Notes: generated from the letters alone by a model not told the origin. A stretch of 64,000 nucleotides of DNA from Rhodoferax sp. U11-2br (GCF_018619435.1 NZ_JAHFZF010000011.1:62001-126000), one strand, 5' to 3'; numbered from the stretch's first letter, positions 8,399-17,306 are shown. Numbers and translations are program-made.

Positions 8399-9801
8399 TG
8401 ACCTTGTCCCTGGCTGTGCGCAACCTGCTGCGCAACAGGCGCAGATCACTGGCCACCTTGCTGGCGATGGCAATTGGGTCAACGTCGATTTTGCTGTTTG
8501 GGGGTTTTAGTGCAAATATCAACTACATGATGCACACCCACCACGTGCGCACAGGCGGGCACCTGCAGATCCAGCACCGTGACTTTTACCAGTACGGCAA
8601 CGGCAACCCAAGTGCCTACGGTATCAACAACTACCAAGAACTGATCAAAGCGATCCAGGCCGACGAAGTGTTGCGCGACATGGTGCTGGTTGCCTCCCCC
8701 ACATTGCAATTTGGCGGCATTGCTGGCAATTATGCTGCCAACGTATCGCGCACCATTATTGGTAACGGGTTTGTCGCCCAAGACATTAACCGCATGCACG
8801 AGTGGAATGACTTTGATGTCAAAAAGAAGGAGCCACCCTTTGTTCTGGAGGGTGCAGCTGAAGATGCCGCCATTGTCGGCATAGGCGTGGCCCGGGTGCT
8901 GCAATTGTGTGACGCCCTCCATATAGACAACTGCCCCAAACCCCAAAGTGATGCTAAGCCAGCCAGCGCAGGTGTACCAGACGACATTGCAACACTCAGC
9001 CAGCAAGACGCCGCCGACGCCTCAATTGGCCAAGGCAAATCTGCCCCCACCGCCCGGAGGCTTGATGTTTTGGTGGTCAACGCAGGTGGCGCGCCAAATG
9101 TCACCGCTGTTGAAGTCATCAAAGCCCAAGAACAAGGTATCAAAGAGCTGGATGAGGTGTACATGATCATGCAGTTCCCACACATCCAGAAGCTGATGTA
9201 CGGATCATCCGCCCCCAAAGCCACATCCATCATGCTTCAGTTGCGCCACTCAGACCAGATTCCGGCCGCCACGGAACGCTTAACGCCCATTCTGGCCAAG
9301 TTTTCCGTCAACCAGCCGCTGGCTGTGCTTGACTTTCGCACCCTGAACCCGTTTTATGTACAGACCATCCGCATGTTTGACACCATTTTTGGCTTTGTTT
9401 TCATTCTGATAGGTGGCATTGTGCTGTTCACAGTCAGCAACACCATGAACACGGCGGTGGTGGAACGCACTGTGGAGATAGGTACGCTTAGAGCGATTGG
9501 TCTGCGCCGCTCAGGCATCCGGGGCCTGTTTGTTACCGAAGGTGCACTTATTGGGCTGTGCGGTGCGGTGCTAGGGGTTCTGATAGCACTGATGCTGGCG
9601 GCCCTAGTCAACCAGTCTAGTCTGGACTGGCTACCACCAGGCAATGTAGAACCGCTGCCGCTAACGATCACTGTTATAGGTGAAACACGGATGATCGTCG
9701 GGACAACCATCGGTTTGATGGTGATTGCAGTACTCTCCGCCTGGTGGCCAGCATATCGTGCGGCTGATCTGAAAATTGTGGATGCGCTGCGGCATGTGTA
9801 A
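8395..9801 (+). CDS. FtsX/MacB-like ABC transporter permease
   Basis: A 468-residue protein with one N-terminal membrane segment (about residues 18-38), a large periplasmic domain, and three C-terminal membrane segments (about residues 325-350, 375-400, 435-455) containing the NTMNTAVVERTVEIGTLRAIG signature of FtsX-type permeases. The periplasmic domain contains a low-complexity Ala/Asp/Ser-rich stretch near residues 185-220. It pairs with the preceding ATPase. In related gene sets such pairs are followed by a LolA-like protein; here decayed insertion sequences follow instead. Function in lipoprotein or envelope transport is inferred. Confidence 0.88.
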   Translation: MMTLSLAVRNLLRNRRRSLATLLAMAIGSTSILLFGGFSANINYMMHTHHVRTGGHLQIQHRDFYQYGNGNPSAYGINNYQELIKAIQADEVLRDMVLVASPTLQFGGIAGNYAANVSRTIIGNGFVAQDINRMHEWNDFDVKKKEPPFVLEGAAEDAAIVGIGVARVLQLCDALHIDNCPKPQSDAKPASAGVPDDIATLSQQDAADASIGQGKSAPTARRLDVLVVNAGGAPNVTAVEVIKAQEQGIKELDEVYMIMQFPHIQKLMYGSSAPKATSIMLQLRHSDQIPAATERLTPILAKFSVNQPLAVLDFRTLNPFYVQTIRMFDTIFGFVFILIGGIVLFTVSNTMNTAVVERTVEIGTLRAIGLRRSGIRGLFVTEGALIGLCGAVLGVLIALMLAALVNQSSLDWLPPGNVEPLPLTITVIGETRMIVGTTIGLMVIAVLSAWWPAYRAADLKIVDALRHV

Positions 9802-9926
9802 AGCTGCGGCTAGCTAGCTTTAGGTGACGCTACCGCTAAGTCAACCTGACCTTTCCGCCGATAAACGTACTCCATAGCTGATGGGTAAAAATCCGCTTTA
9901 GGCTTTAGTTTAGAGAGATAGGCGAA

Positions 9927-10097
9927 TTGAAACGACGGGCACCGTACACGCTGGAATCCAAGATGGAAGCCGTATGGTTGGTCAATATTGACCAGGCGAC
10001 CGCTGCCACGGCCAAGATATTGTGTGTATCCAAACAGACGCTGGAGGGCTGGGTGCGACTCGATAGCAAAACTCCGCTGCCAGATGATCTCGAGTGA
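9927..10097 (+). pseudogene. Remnant of an IS3-type transposase OrfA
   Basis: About 56 codons from TTG 9927 to TGA 10097 read KRRAPYTLESKMEAVWLV and then ATAAKILCVSKQTLEGWVRL. This is the helix-turn-helix of IS3-family OrfA proteins, which typically read RRxYTxEFKxEAVRLV...A..LGVSxQTLxxWVR. It lacks a good start and is truncated at its C-terminus. It is one of three decayed mobile-element fragments between the permease gene and the PEP-CTERM gene. Confidence 0.55.
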
Positions 10098-10165
10098 CCG
10101 ACAGGTCTGAGGAAAGACATGGAGGTCGATCGGAGTGAGGCATGCCTTGTCACCAAGGAGCATGA

Positions 10166-11098
10166 ATGCCGAACAAGCCGAACAATGACAAGGCCGCACA
10201 GGCGCAGCAGGCCATACCAAAAGAACTCATTGACCGGTTTGCCAGTGGCCCAATGAGCGCACAGGCGGTGAATACTGCCTCCATGGCCTTCAAGAAGGCA
10301 CTGATCGAGCGTGCTTCAGGTGCCGAACTCACCGACCACCTGGGCTATGTGCTTAGCACAGAAAAACCCATTGAGATGAGCAATCATCGCAATGGCACCG
10401 CCGCCAAGACCGGCCTGACCGAAGACGGCCCCCTGCGCATCGAATTCCCGCGCGACCATGCGGGCAGTTTCGAGCCCTTGCTCATCGCCAAACACGAACG
10501 CCGCTTCACGGGCTTTGACGACAAGATCGTGGCCATGTATGCACGTGGCATGATAGTGCACGAGATACAGGACTTTCTGGTTGAGTATTACGCCACCGAG
10601 GTCTCGCTTGAGTTCATCAGTTCGGTCACGGATGCGGTGATGAGCGAAGTCACGGCCTGGCAGGTACGCCCCCTGGGGGCCAAGTATCCGGTCGTATTCC
10701 TTGATGCCTTACGGGTCAAGATTCGCGAGGATGCAGTGGTACGCCACAGCCTGAATGGAAACAGAGCAAGGAAGCGGCTTCCGATTTGCGACTGATTGAC
10801 ACGGCTGTGACCCAGGATGAAGCCCTGCTCCGGCCCACAGAGTTTGAAGCCAAATGGGATGCATCCTTCGCCCCGATTGGCCAGTCCTGGCGCGCAACTA
10901 GACACGTCTGACACCCTTCTTTGAATCCCCGCCAGACTGCGCAAAACCATTAAGACGCGCGGACACTTCCCTTCGAACGATGCCGCTTCAAAATTGATCT
11001 GGCTTGCCTTGCGCGACATCATCGACGACTAGGATCGCCCAGCACGGGACTGGAAGAGGGCCATGAACCAGTTTGCGATCCTTTCTGAAACCGCCTAA
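10166..11098 (+). pseudogene. Decayed IS256-family transposase
   Basis: The first 209 codons (10166-10795) match the N-terminal half of IS256/Mutator-type transposases (LIERASGAELTDHLGY; RNGTAAKT; FDDKIVAMYARGM; VVFLDALRVKI, with one catalytic Asp). The reading frame then breaks. C-terminal pieces follow in shifted frames: FEAKWDASFAPIGQSWR, RKTIKTRGHFPSNDAASKL, and DRPARDWKRAMNQFAIL after an in-frame TAG where family members usually have Trp. The central DDE region is deleted, since 933 bp remain of a normal 1.2 kb. The element cannot make active transposase. Confidence 0.8.
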
Positions 11099-11229
11099 CC
11101 AACCAAGTTCATTCAGATGAAAGCCGACTGCCCAATACTGTGGGCAAGCATTCCCGCTTCACACACAAAAACTTAGACACTCCCGGTTCAAGCCACCAGG
11201 GCAATTCGCAGCACCAACCCGATTGGTCT

Positions 11230-11783
11230 ATCGCTGTGTTATACCCACAGTCCAGGTACAACTGGTACTGTTACTGGTACTGCCTGAGTGATGGATCAAG
11301 GCATTCGCATCTAGCTAACAGTCATACTAAGCCCGCTCCAGCGCGTCCAGTACAAGGTCCGTACGCAGATGCATGGCGGCGGTAGCCTGACGGGGCGATC
11401 TGCAAGACCTTGCAGATCGACTACAACTCCGTAGTATGGCGGTGCTGGCCCACAAAGTCTTTCAAGACTTCAATCGGTGGTCGATTCGGGCGGTCAAAAA
11501 AGCGCTGGCCAGCTGCGGGATTTCGTTGGCTCAGCGCTGTTCCATGTTCTCTCATTCCAACTCTTTGCCGCGCTGGTGTTCAACCGTAGTGACGCCATCG
11601 CGCAGCCAGTGTCAATTTCTTTTTTGCGAACCCATTCATGTAGGGTTTGGAGTACGCAACCGATCTTGGGGCAATGGACTCAATGGCTACCCACAGGGAT
11701 GCATATTCGCCAAGGAGTTCCTGCACCATGCGTACGGCGCGCTCGCTTACCTCGGGGGAAAAGCGGTTTAATTTCCTGCTCAT
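11230..11783 (-). pseudogene. Decayed IS3-family element (OrfA plus start of OrfB)
   Basis: Reading the minus strand from 11783, [20 protein letters not shown] and IESIAP, then in a shifted frame [21 protein letters not shown] and FLTARIDHRLKS, match an IS3-family OrfA. KDFVGQHRH and ICKVLQIAPSGYRRHA match the start of OrfB. A later LIHHS piece suggests an internal deletion. There are at least two frameshifts and several stops. A short direct repeat (ACTGGTACTG twice near 11260-11280) lies in the 3' part. The element is dead, but it marks past transposition at the edge of the exosortase island. Confidence 0.7.
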
Positions 11784-11864
11784 GACTCCATCTTCTCAAA
11801 GTGTGAAGCCTCCTCAAAAACCGAAGCAACTCAGTAGGGTCAACTGGGCTTGCTACTACACGAA

Positions 11865-11895
11865 AAAAAGGGACGCAATGAATACGTCCCTTTTT
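11865..11895 (-). terminator. Terminator downstream of the first PEP-CTERM gene
   Basis: A perfect hairpin of AAAAAGGGACG and CGTCCCTTTTT with a 9-base loop is flanked by A and T runs, so it can work in both directions. It lies 80 bp past the stop of the minus-strand PEP-CTERM gene and should end that single-gene transcript. It also insulates the gene from the insertion-sequence remnants. Confidence 0.8.
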
Positions 11896-11975
11896 CACTA
11901 CCCGCTACGGAATGCTCAACTGACTGGCAATACGCCTAAGGTATTCCGTCAAGAAATTCATCAATCTTTGACGGT

Positions 11976-12734
11976 TTACTTTGTTGCCATGCGGCGACGT
12001 TTGACCAACCCCAAACCTGCCAAACCTAAACCTAACAAGGCCAAAGAGCCTGGCTCGGGAATAGAATTGCCAGTCAAGTCAAACGTCCCTGACAAGATAT
12101 CGCGACCGTTTTCCTGGTAACCAGCAGGTTGGAACGAAGATGAAAATACAAAATCTGCTCCATTGAGACGACTATTAGTGTCAAAGTTTTCGGCCGCGAG
12201 TCCGCCCACCACATCGAGCAACGCTGAACCAGATCCAGAATCACTACCGGTTCCGATGTTGGATCCTTCCCCGCTCAGATTACCCTTGCCTACTAAACTC
12301 AACCAAAGATTCCCATCAGAGGATGTAGCATAGTCACCAATGTAGTTTGGCGTATTATCAATAAAGATATTCACCAGCAAATTATTGAAGGAAAAATCGA
12401 TTTTCCCCGTTATGGGGTTCGGCAAAAGCGACACGAGATCCATCGTAAATGTAAAAGTCAGTTCGCCACCCGGGACAAAACTACTCTGATTATTCACTGA
12501 GCTATTCATCCGCTCAACTTGACCCCAACCAGTAACAGATGTAAGTCCCTGTTCAGTATTCACCCCGGTTTCGAACAAGGAACCAAAAGACTTAAAGTCA
12601 ATAAGCGAAGGCAAACTTTGCGCACTGTCCGGGTCCCAGACAACACCACCAACATTGATTGCAGATGCAGATGCTGACGCACTTGCCAAGCCGAGCACTG
12701 CGGCCAGACCTAGCGAGATAAGAGATTTTTTCAT
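11976..12734 (-). CDS. PEP-CTERM sorting-domain protein (exosortase A substrate) 1
   Basis: A 252-residue secreted protein. Residues 1-25 form a signal peptide (MKKSLISLGLAAVLGLASAS). The C-terminus has the tripartite PEP-CTERM signal: IPEPGSLALLG, a hydrophobic helix, then KRRRMATK. The mature part is Ser/Gly/Asn-rich and predicted mostly beta, with the low-complexity SGEGSNIGTGSDSGSGSA typical of matrix proteins. Exosortase cuts near PEP and anchors or releases the protein at the cell surface. The gene stands alone, with a GGAG site, a sigma-54-type promoter at 12792-12808 and a terminator. Specific role unknown. Confidence 0.9.
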   Translation of the reverse strand: MKKSLISLGLAAVLGLASASASASAINVGGVVWDPDSAQSLPSLIDFKSFGSLFETGVNTEQGLTSVTGWGQVERMNSSVNNQSSFVPGGELTFTFTMDLVSLLPNPITGKIDFSFNNLLVNIFIDNTPNYIGDYATSSDGNLWLSLVGKGNLSGEGSNIGTGSDSGSGSALLDVVGGLAAENFDTNSRLNGADFVFSSSFQPAGYQENGRDILSGTFDLTGNSIPEPGSLALLGLGLAGLGLVKRRRMATK

Positions 12735-12791
12735 AATAAACTCCGTGTGAATGGTTTAGTCCAGCCCAGGACTTCCTGGATGCACTAGCAT

Positions 12792-12808
12792 AAGCAGAAT
12801 GTGTGCCA
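12792..12808 (-). promoter_or_regulatory. Sigma-54 (-24/-12) promoter of PEP-CTERM gene 1
   Basis: On the minus strand the sequence is TGGCACACATTCTGCTT. GG and GC are exactly 10 bases apart, as the RpoN consensus TGGCAC-N5-TTGC requires, with T to C at one -12 flank position. It lies 60 bases upstream of the ATG, leaving an untranslated leader of about 48 bases with a GGAG site. A near-identical element precedes the second PEP-CTERM gene at 54173-54189. Control by an RpoN-dependent activator such as PrsR is inferred. Confidence 0.75.
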
Positions 12809-12830
12809 ACAATTGAATACCTATGAAAAT

Positions 12831-12843
12831 CAAATAGTTACAG
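12831..12843 (-). promoter_or_regulatory. Conserved upstream element shared by the two PEP-CTERM promoters
   Basis: The plus-strand sequence CAAATAGTTACAG recurs as CAATTAGTTACAG at 54212-54224. In both cases its first base lies 36 bp from the -12 GC of the sigma-54 element. The fixed distance and sequence suggest a protein-binding site; the binding protein is unknown. Confidence 0.55.
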
Positions 12844-13039
12844 AGATCTCTGCAAGAGCTCAACCACTTTTTGTAAAAAAATCCGACAGAATTTCAAGAC
12901 AAGATGATCAGCAAACCTCAATGACGACCTTCACAAGACGCTACAGCCCATACTGCGCATAAACCAGGTTGCTGTAGAAGATCGATCAAGCGTAGCATTC
13001 CATTGGCGTCTCAACTTGTTGATATTGGAGCGGTTTTGT

Positions 13040-13933
13040 ATGGCAAGTCTTCCGGGCGCAGCGCCAGTTTTTGATTACACAAAGGCTTTCTCTCGCAACA
13101 TCGGCTGGGTCACAGTGGCCGAGCAAACACAACTACGCCAAAGTCGCGTCGCCATCGCAGGCTTGGGTGGTGTAGGCGGCGCACACCTTCTAACACTTGC
13201 CCGCCTGGGCCTTTCTCATTTCAACATCGCCGACTTTGACGACTTTGATGTTCACAACATGAATCGCCAGGCTGGCGCCTTCATGCCCTTCATGGGGCAG
13301 CCCAAAATTGACACCATTGCTCAGTTGGCTCGCGACATCAACCCCGAGGTGGATCTTCGATTGTTTAGTCAAGGCGTGACAACCGAAAACGTGGACGAAT
13401 TTCTGAAGGATGTAGATGTGTATGTGGATGGGCTGGACTTCTTTGCCCTGCCAGCGCGACGCATGGTCTTTGCCAAGTGCCGAGAGAAAGGCATCCCTGC
13501 GCTCACCGCCGCACCTCTTGGCATGGGTGTCGCTTTTCTTTACTTCAGCCCCAATGGCATGAGTTTCGAAGACTATTTCAAGGTTAAAGGACATGAACCC
13601 CAAGAGCAGTACGCGCGTTTCATAGCGGGTCTATCCCCCGCTATGATGAATCGTGACTACCTGGTTGCCCCTGAGTCCGTGAACTTCCAGGAAAAGCGTG
13701 GTCCTTCCACCATCATGGCGTGCGACCTGTGCGCCGGTGTAATGGGCACTAACGTGCTCAAAATCTTACTCCAACGCGGAGAAATTAAAGCGGCCCCTTG
13801 GGGCATGCATTTTGACGCGTATCACCAGAGACTAAAACACACGTGGCGGCCCTTTGGCAACGCCAATCCAGTCCAGCAATTGCTTCTGAAATTCATCAGA
13901 CCCAAATTGCGCGGAAAGCCATCCAATCGTTAG
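13040..13933 (+). CDS. ThiF/E1-like adenylyltransferase family protein
   Basis: A 297-residue protein with a Rossmann fold at G41-LGGVGG-AHL and the downstream DFDDFDVHNMNRQ motif of the E1/ThiF/MoeB family. That family adenylates the C-terminus of ubiquitin-like or other peptide carriers. A single CDLC pair near residue 229 replaces the usual two CxxC zinc pairs. I chose ATG 13040 because TTGGAG lies 9 bases upstream; a TTG at 13016 is also in frame. No ThiS-like carrier or sulfurtransferase is adjacent. It sits between the first PEP-CTERM gene and the export genes; a link to exosortase is speculative. Confidence 0.8.
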   Translation: MASLPGAAPVFDYTKAFSRNIGWVTVAEQTQLRQSRVAIAGLGGVGGAHLLTLARLGLSHFNIADFDDFDVHNMNRQAGAFMPFMGQPKIDTIAQLARDINPEVDLRLFSQGVTTENVDEFLKDVDVYVDGLDFFALPARRMVFAKCREKGIPALTAAPLGMGVAFLYFSPNGMSFEDYFKVKGHEPQEQYARFIAGLSPAMMNRDYLVAPESVNFQEKRGPSTIMACDLCAGVMGTNVLKILLQRGEIKAAPWGMHFDAYHQRLKHTWRPFGNANPVQQLLLKFIRPKLRGKPSNR

Positions 13934-14083
13934 TCACCCAGGACAATTCGTTTCCTTGGCAAGACAGCGCCACAACTGATTTGTTTTCTGACGCAGACTT
14001 GCATCAATAATGCGCTATATTGCTTTAATATTGGTCTTCACTGTTTCTCGCGTCTTGCATTGGCATCACCCAGGGGATTTATC

Positions 14084-14725
14084 TTGAACAGCTTCTTTTC
14101 CGACACATCAATCTTGACACATATTGGTCGCCTCGCTACCGCTGGCATGGCTGCGGTGTTGCTGGCTGGCTGTGCCACCGGGGGCAACTACCCTCCTGCC
14201 CCCTCCATTGCAGCCACACCAGACTACAACTACATCGTAGGCCCAGGCGACAACCTCAACATCATCGTCTGGCGCAACCCAGAGTTGTCCATGTCGGTAC
14301 CTGTTCGGCCAGATGGCAAGTTGGCAACGCCACTGGTAGATGAACTGGTGGTGCAGGGAAAAACATCCACAGAAATTGCACGCGATGTTGAAAAGGCGTT
14401 GAGCAAACTGGTGCGTGATCCAGTTGTGACAGTGATCGTGACGGGGTTCATTGGGCCCTACAGCGAGCAAATTCGTGTTGTCGGAGAAGCGGCCAAACCA
14501 CAGGCTTTGCCCTACAAACAAAAGATGACGTTGCTTGACGTGATGATCGCCGTGGGCGGCCTGACCGACTTTGCGGATGGAAACGGCGCCTCGATCACCC
14601 GTGCCGCTGATGGTGACAAGCGTTACTCAGTGCGCCTCAAAGACCTGATCAAACGCGGCGACATCTCCGCCAATGTCGAGATGAAACCAGGTGATGTGCT
14701 GATCATTCCCCAGGGTTGGTTCTAA
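14084..14725 (+). CDS. XrtA-system polysaccharide export lipoprotein (EpsE/Wza-like)
   Basis: A 213-residue outer-membrane lipoprotein. The lipobox LLAGC puts the lipidated cysteine at residue 30. Residues about 55-135 form the Poly_export (Wza) domain (YIVGPGDNLNIIVWRNPELS), and a SLBB-type domain follows (RVVGEAAKPQALPYKQKMTLLDVM). TTG 14084 is chosen because AGGGG lies 7 bases upstream; a TTG at 14060 is in frame. The family forms the outer-membrane exit for polysaccharide together with the chain-length protein encoded next. It is the first gene of the long plus-strand operon. Confidence 0.88.
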   Translation: MNSFFSDTSILTHIGRLATAGMAAVLLAGCATGGNYPPAPSIAATPDYNYIVGPGDNLNIIVWRNPELSMSVPVRPDGKLATPLVDELVVQGKTSTEIARDVEKALSKLVRDPVVTVIVTGFIGPYSEQIRVVGEAAKPQALPYKQKMTLLDVMIAVGGLTDFADGNGASITRAADGDKRYSVRLKDLIKRGDISANVEMKPGDVLIIPQGWF

Positions 14726-14809
14726 TTTTTTTGTCCATTCTGCTTGGCTCTGCTTGAGCCTCGTCAGACTTCAGTTTGAATGTCCTTTTGATTTACAAGA
14801 ACCTCCCCC

Positions 14810-16375
14810 ATGGATGAGTTGATTAGTCAGGTAACAACTATAGCCCGGGGCATGTGGAAACACCGCTGGCGCGGTCTGATCGCAGCCTGGCTGGTGGCCG
14901 TCGTCGGTGCGATAGGCGTGATGGCTGTGCCTGACAAATATGAAGCCAGTGCACGTATTTACGTGGATACACAGTCGATTCTGAAGCCTTTGATGTCGGG
15001 TCTGGCTGTGCAACCCAATGTCGAGCAGCAAGTGATGATGCTCAGTCGCACGCTGATCACCCGCCCCAATGTCGAAAAGTTGATCCGCATGGCCGACTTA
15101 GACTTGGGCAACGCATCCAAATCCGAACAAGAGGCGCTGATTGATCGAGTGACGAAGACGCTGGAAATCAAGAATGTGGGCCGCGACAACATCTATACCC
15201 TGGCGTATCGAGACACAGATCCTGACAAGGCAAAGAAAGTGGTGCAGTCCTTGGTCTCGATTTTTGTGGAGTCCAGCATGGGCAGCTCGAGACAAGACTC
15301 GGACACCGCCAAAAAATTTATCGAGGAACAAATTAAGACCTATGTGACTAAGCTGGAAGAGGCCGAGGCGCGGCTCAAGGAATTCAAGCTGCGCAACATT
15401 GACCTTCAGACCACTGAAGGGCGAGACATGGCCGGGCAGTTAGGAGCCATTTCAGAGCAGCTGCGGCAAGCCCGACTGGAGTTGCGTGAAGCTGAAAACG
15501 CACGGGATGCTGCGAAAAAGCAGCTGGACTCAGAGCGTGCAGCCAACTCGAAAAACTTGATGTCTGATACTTCAGCCTCGATTTCCACGCCGGAGATTGA
15601 TTCACGTATTGATACCCAAAAACGCAATCTAGACGCTCTGCTACAGCGTTTCACCGAGCAACACCCCGATGTGGTGGGTGCGCGGCGTCTGATCAAAGAC
15701 CTGGAAGACCAGAAGCGCAAGGAAATCCAGGAGTTACGCAAAGCCGCTTTGGCGAATCCCGCTGCTGCACCCTCCAACAATACACTAGCATCTCAGGAAC
15801 TGAGTCGAGTGATGGCTACATCTGAAGTACAGGTCGCCTCTCTGAGGGCGCGTGTAGCTGAATATGAAGCACGATATGCCAAGGCACGCGAGGCCATGAA
15901 AACCGCTCCACAGATCGAAGCAGAATTTGCCCAACTCAACCGCGACTACGAGATCAATAAAAAAAACTACAACGACTTGGTGTCACGACGTGAATCAGCC
16001 ACCATGTCGGGCGACCTAGACAATGCCACTGGCGTGGCCGATTTCCGTCTGATTGATCCACCTCGCGCATCGCCAAAACCAGTGGCACCGAACCGTCTGT
16101 TATTGATGCCGCTGGCATTGCTGGCAGCCTTGGCGGCTGGCTTGGGTGTGACGTTCCTGCTGGGTCAGATCCGAGCTGTGTTTTACGATGCCAACGCTAT
16201 GAGTGACTCCATAGGCTTGCCCTTGCTGGGGGTGGTATCCCTGCTGGTCGATGATGGCAGTGCACAACGGCGCAAGTCTGAGCTGGTGAAATTTTTAGCC
16301 GCTACCGGGGGCCTGGTAGTTGTGTTCGGTCTCGGAATGGCTGCGCTGTTCCTGATGTCCAACCAAGCAGGATGA
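14810..16375 (+). CDS. XrtA-system polysaccharide chain-length determinant
   Basis: A 521-residue Wzz/GNVR-family inner-membrane protein. The first membrane segment is near residues 25-45, followed by a Wzz domain, long coiled coils (residues about 170-260 and 330-390), and C-terminal membrane segments near 425-445 and 495-515. There is no kinase domain; the kinase is the separate next gene, as in other exosortase A loci. It sets polymer length and bridges to the export lipoprotein. The C-terminal tail with an extra membrane segment fits the XrtA-associated subfamily. Confidence 0.88.
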   Translation: MDELISQVTTIARGMWKHRWRGLIAAWLVAVVGAIGVMAVPDKYEASARIYVDTQSILKPLMSGLAVQPNVEQQVMMLSRTLITRPNVEKLIRMADLDLGNASKSEQEALIDRVTKTLEIKNVGRDNIYTLAYRDTDPDKAKKVVQSLVSIFVESSMGSSRQDSDTAKKFIEEQIKTYVTKLEEAEARLKEFKLRNIDLQTTEGRDMAGQLGAISEQLRQARLELREAENARDAAKKQLDSERAANSKNLMSDTSASISTPEIDSRIDTQKRNLDALLQRFTEQHPDVVGARRLIKDLEDQKRKEIQELRKAALANPAAAPSNNTLASQELSRVMATSEVQVASLRARVAEYEARYAKAREAMKTAPQIEAEFAQLNRDYEINKKNYNDLVSRRESATMSGDLDNATGVADFRLIDPPRASPKPVAPNRLLLMPLALLAALAAGLGVTFLLGQIRAVFYDANAMSDSIGLPLLGVVSLLVDDGSAQRRKSELVKFLAATGGLVVVFGLGMAALFLMSNQAG

Positions 16376-16382
16376 ATGACCT

Positions 16383-17306
16383 ATGAGTAGCTTGATTGAA
16401 CAGGCAGCCCGACGGCTGGAACAATTGCGGCAAGCGGGTGTGGAGATGCCAGCCACAGTCACTGTAGCTACACCAAGTTATCCAATGGCGGGAGCAGAAT
16501 TGCCCACTGCTACACCAAAGCCTCCTGAGCCAGTAGCCACATCGCGGCGGATCGACTTGGACTTGCACGCACTGACCCACGCAGGATTTATCAACCCTAG
16601 CTCGGCACGCTCCGAGATTGCAGATCAATACCGTGTGATCAAACGACCGCTGATCAAAAACGCGATGGGTAAAGGTGCATCGATCATTGCCAATGGCAAT
16701 CTGATCATGGTCACCAGCGCTTTGCCCGGCGAGGGAAAGAGCTTCACCTCGATCAATCTGGCCATGAGTATTGCCACAGAATTGGACAACACCGTGATGC
16801 TGGTGGATGCCGATGTGGCGCGTCCATCGGTCATGCGCATGCTGGGCCTGCCCGATGGTCCAGGCTTGCTTGATCTGGTATTGGATGACAAGCTGGACAT
16901 GTCGTCGGTCTTGCTCAAGACCAACGTCGAGAAACTGACCATTCTTCCCAGTGGCACGCCACACCCACGCGCTACCGAATTGCTGGCCAGCGACGCCATG
17001 GTTAGGCTACTCGAGGATATGGCAGCACGCTACCCGGACCGGATCATCATTTTTGATTCACCGCCGCTGTTGATAACCACCGAAGCTCGCGTCTTAGCGA
17101 CGCACATGGGCCAAATTGTGGCGGTGGTGCATGCTGGCAAGACGCTACAGTCCGAGGTCAAACAGGCGCTGGCCACCATTGATGCCTGCCCCGTGAAGCT
17201 GCTTCTGCTGAACCGCGCCAGCTCTCTGTTCAAAAGTGGTTACGGCTACAGCTATGGGTACGGTTCGGGTTATGGCCACGACAAACAGGAGGAGCAGGCA
17301 GCATGA
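16383..17306 (+). CDS. XrtA-associated tyrosine autokinase (BY-kinase)
   Basis: A 307-residue cytoplasmic BY-kinase. Walker A is SALPGEGKS (residues 112-120), Walker A' is VMLVDAD (138-144), and a Tyr-rich tail (GYGYSYGYGSGYGHD) supplies autophosphorylation sites. It starts 7 bp after the chain-length gene and overlaps the next gene by 4 bp. The protein regulates polymerisation and export through cycles of Tyr phosphorylation; the free tyrosine phosphatase at 61014-61469 is a plausible partner. An unusual N-terminal 60 residues rich in Pro/Thr precede the kinase core. Confidence 0.92.
   Translation: MSSLIEQAARRLEQLRQAGVEMPATVTVATPSYPMAGAELPTATPKPPEPVATSRRIDLDLHALTHAGFINPSSARSEIADQYRVIKRPLIKNAMGKGASIIANGNLIMVTSALPGEGKSFTSINLAMSIATELDNTVMLVDADVARPSVMRMLGLPDGPGLLDLVLDDKLDMSSVLLKTNVEKLTILPSGTPHPRATELLASDAMVRLLEDMAARYPDRIIIFDSPPLLITTEARVLATHMGQIVAVVHAGKTLQSEVKQALATIDACPVKLLLLNRASSLFKSGYGYSYGYGSGYGHDKQEEQAA

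Larger units (their letters stand above)
12735..13039. other. 305-bp regulatory intergenic region between divergent genes
   Basis: This gap holds the sigma-54-type promoter module of the PEP-CTERM gene (12792-12843) and, just beyond it, a perfect 12-bp palindrome CAGAGATCTCTG (12841-12852). The half nearer the ThiF-like gene shows no clear sigma-70 promoter by eye. No small gene was recognised. Confidence 0.6.

Noticed and set aside
11647..12120. Plus-strand frame of 157 codons over the PEP-CTERM gene end and terminator
   Set aside because: It crosses a strong terminator and the antisense end of the PEP-CTERM gene, and has no recognisable domain.
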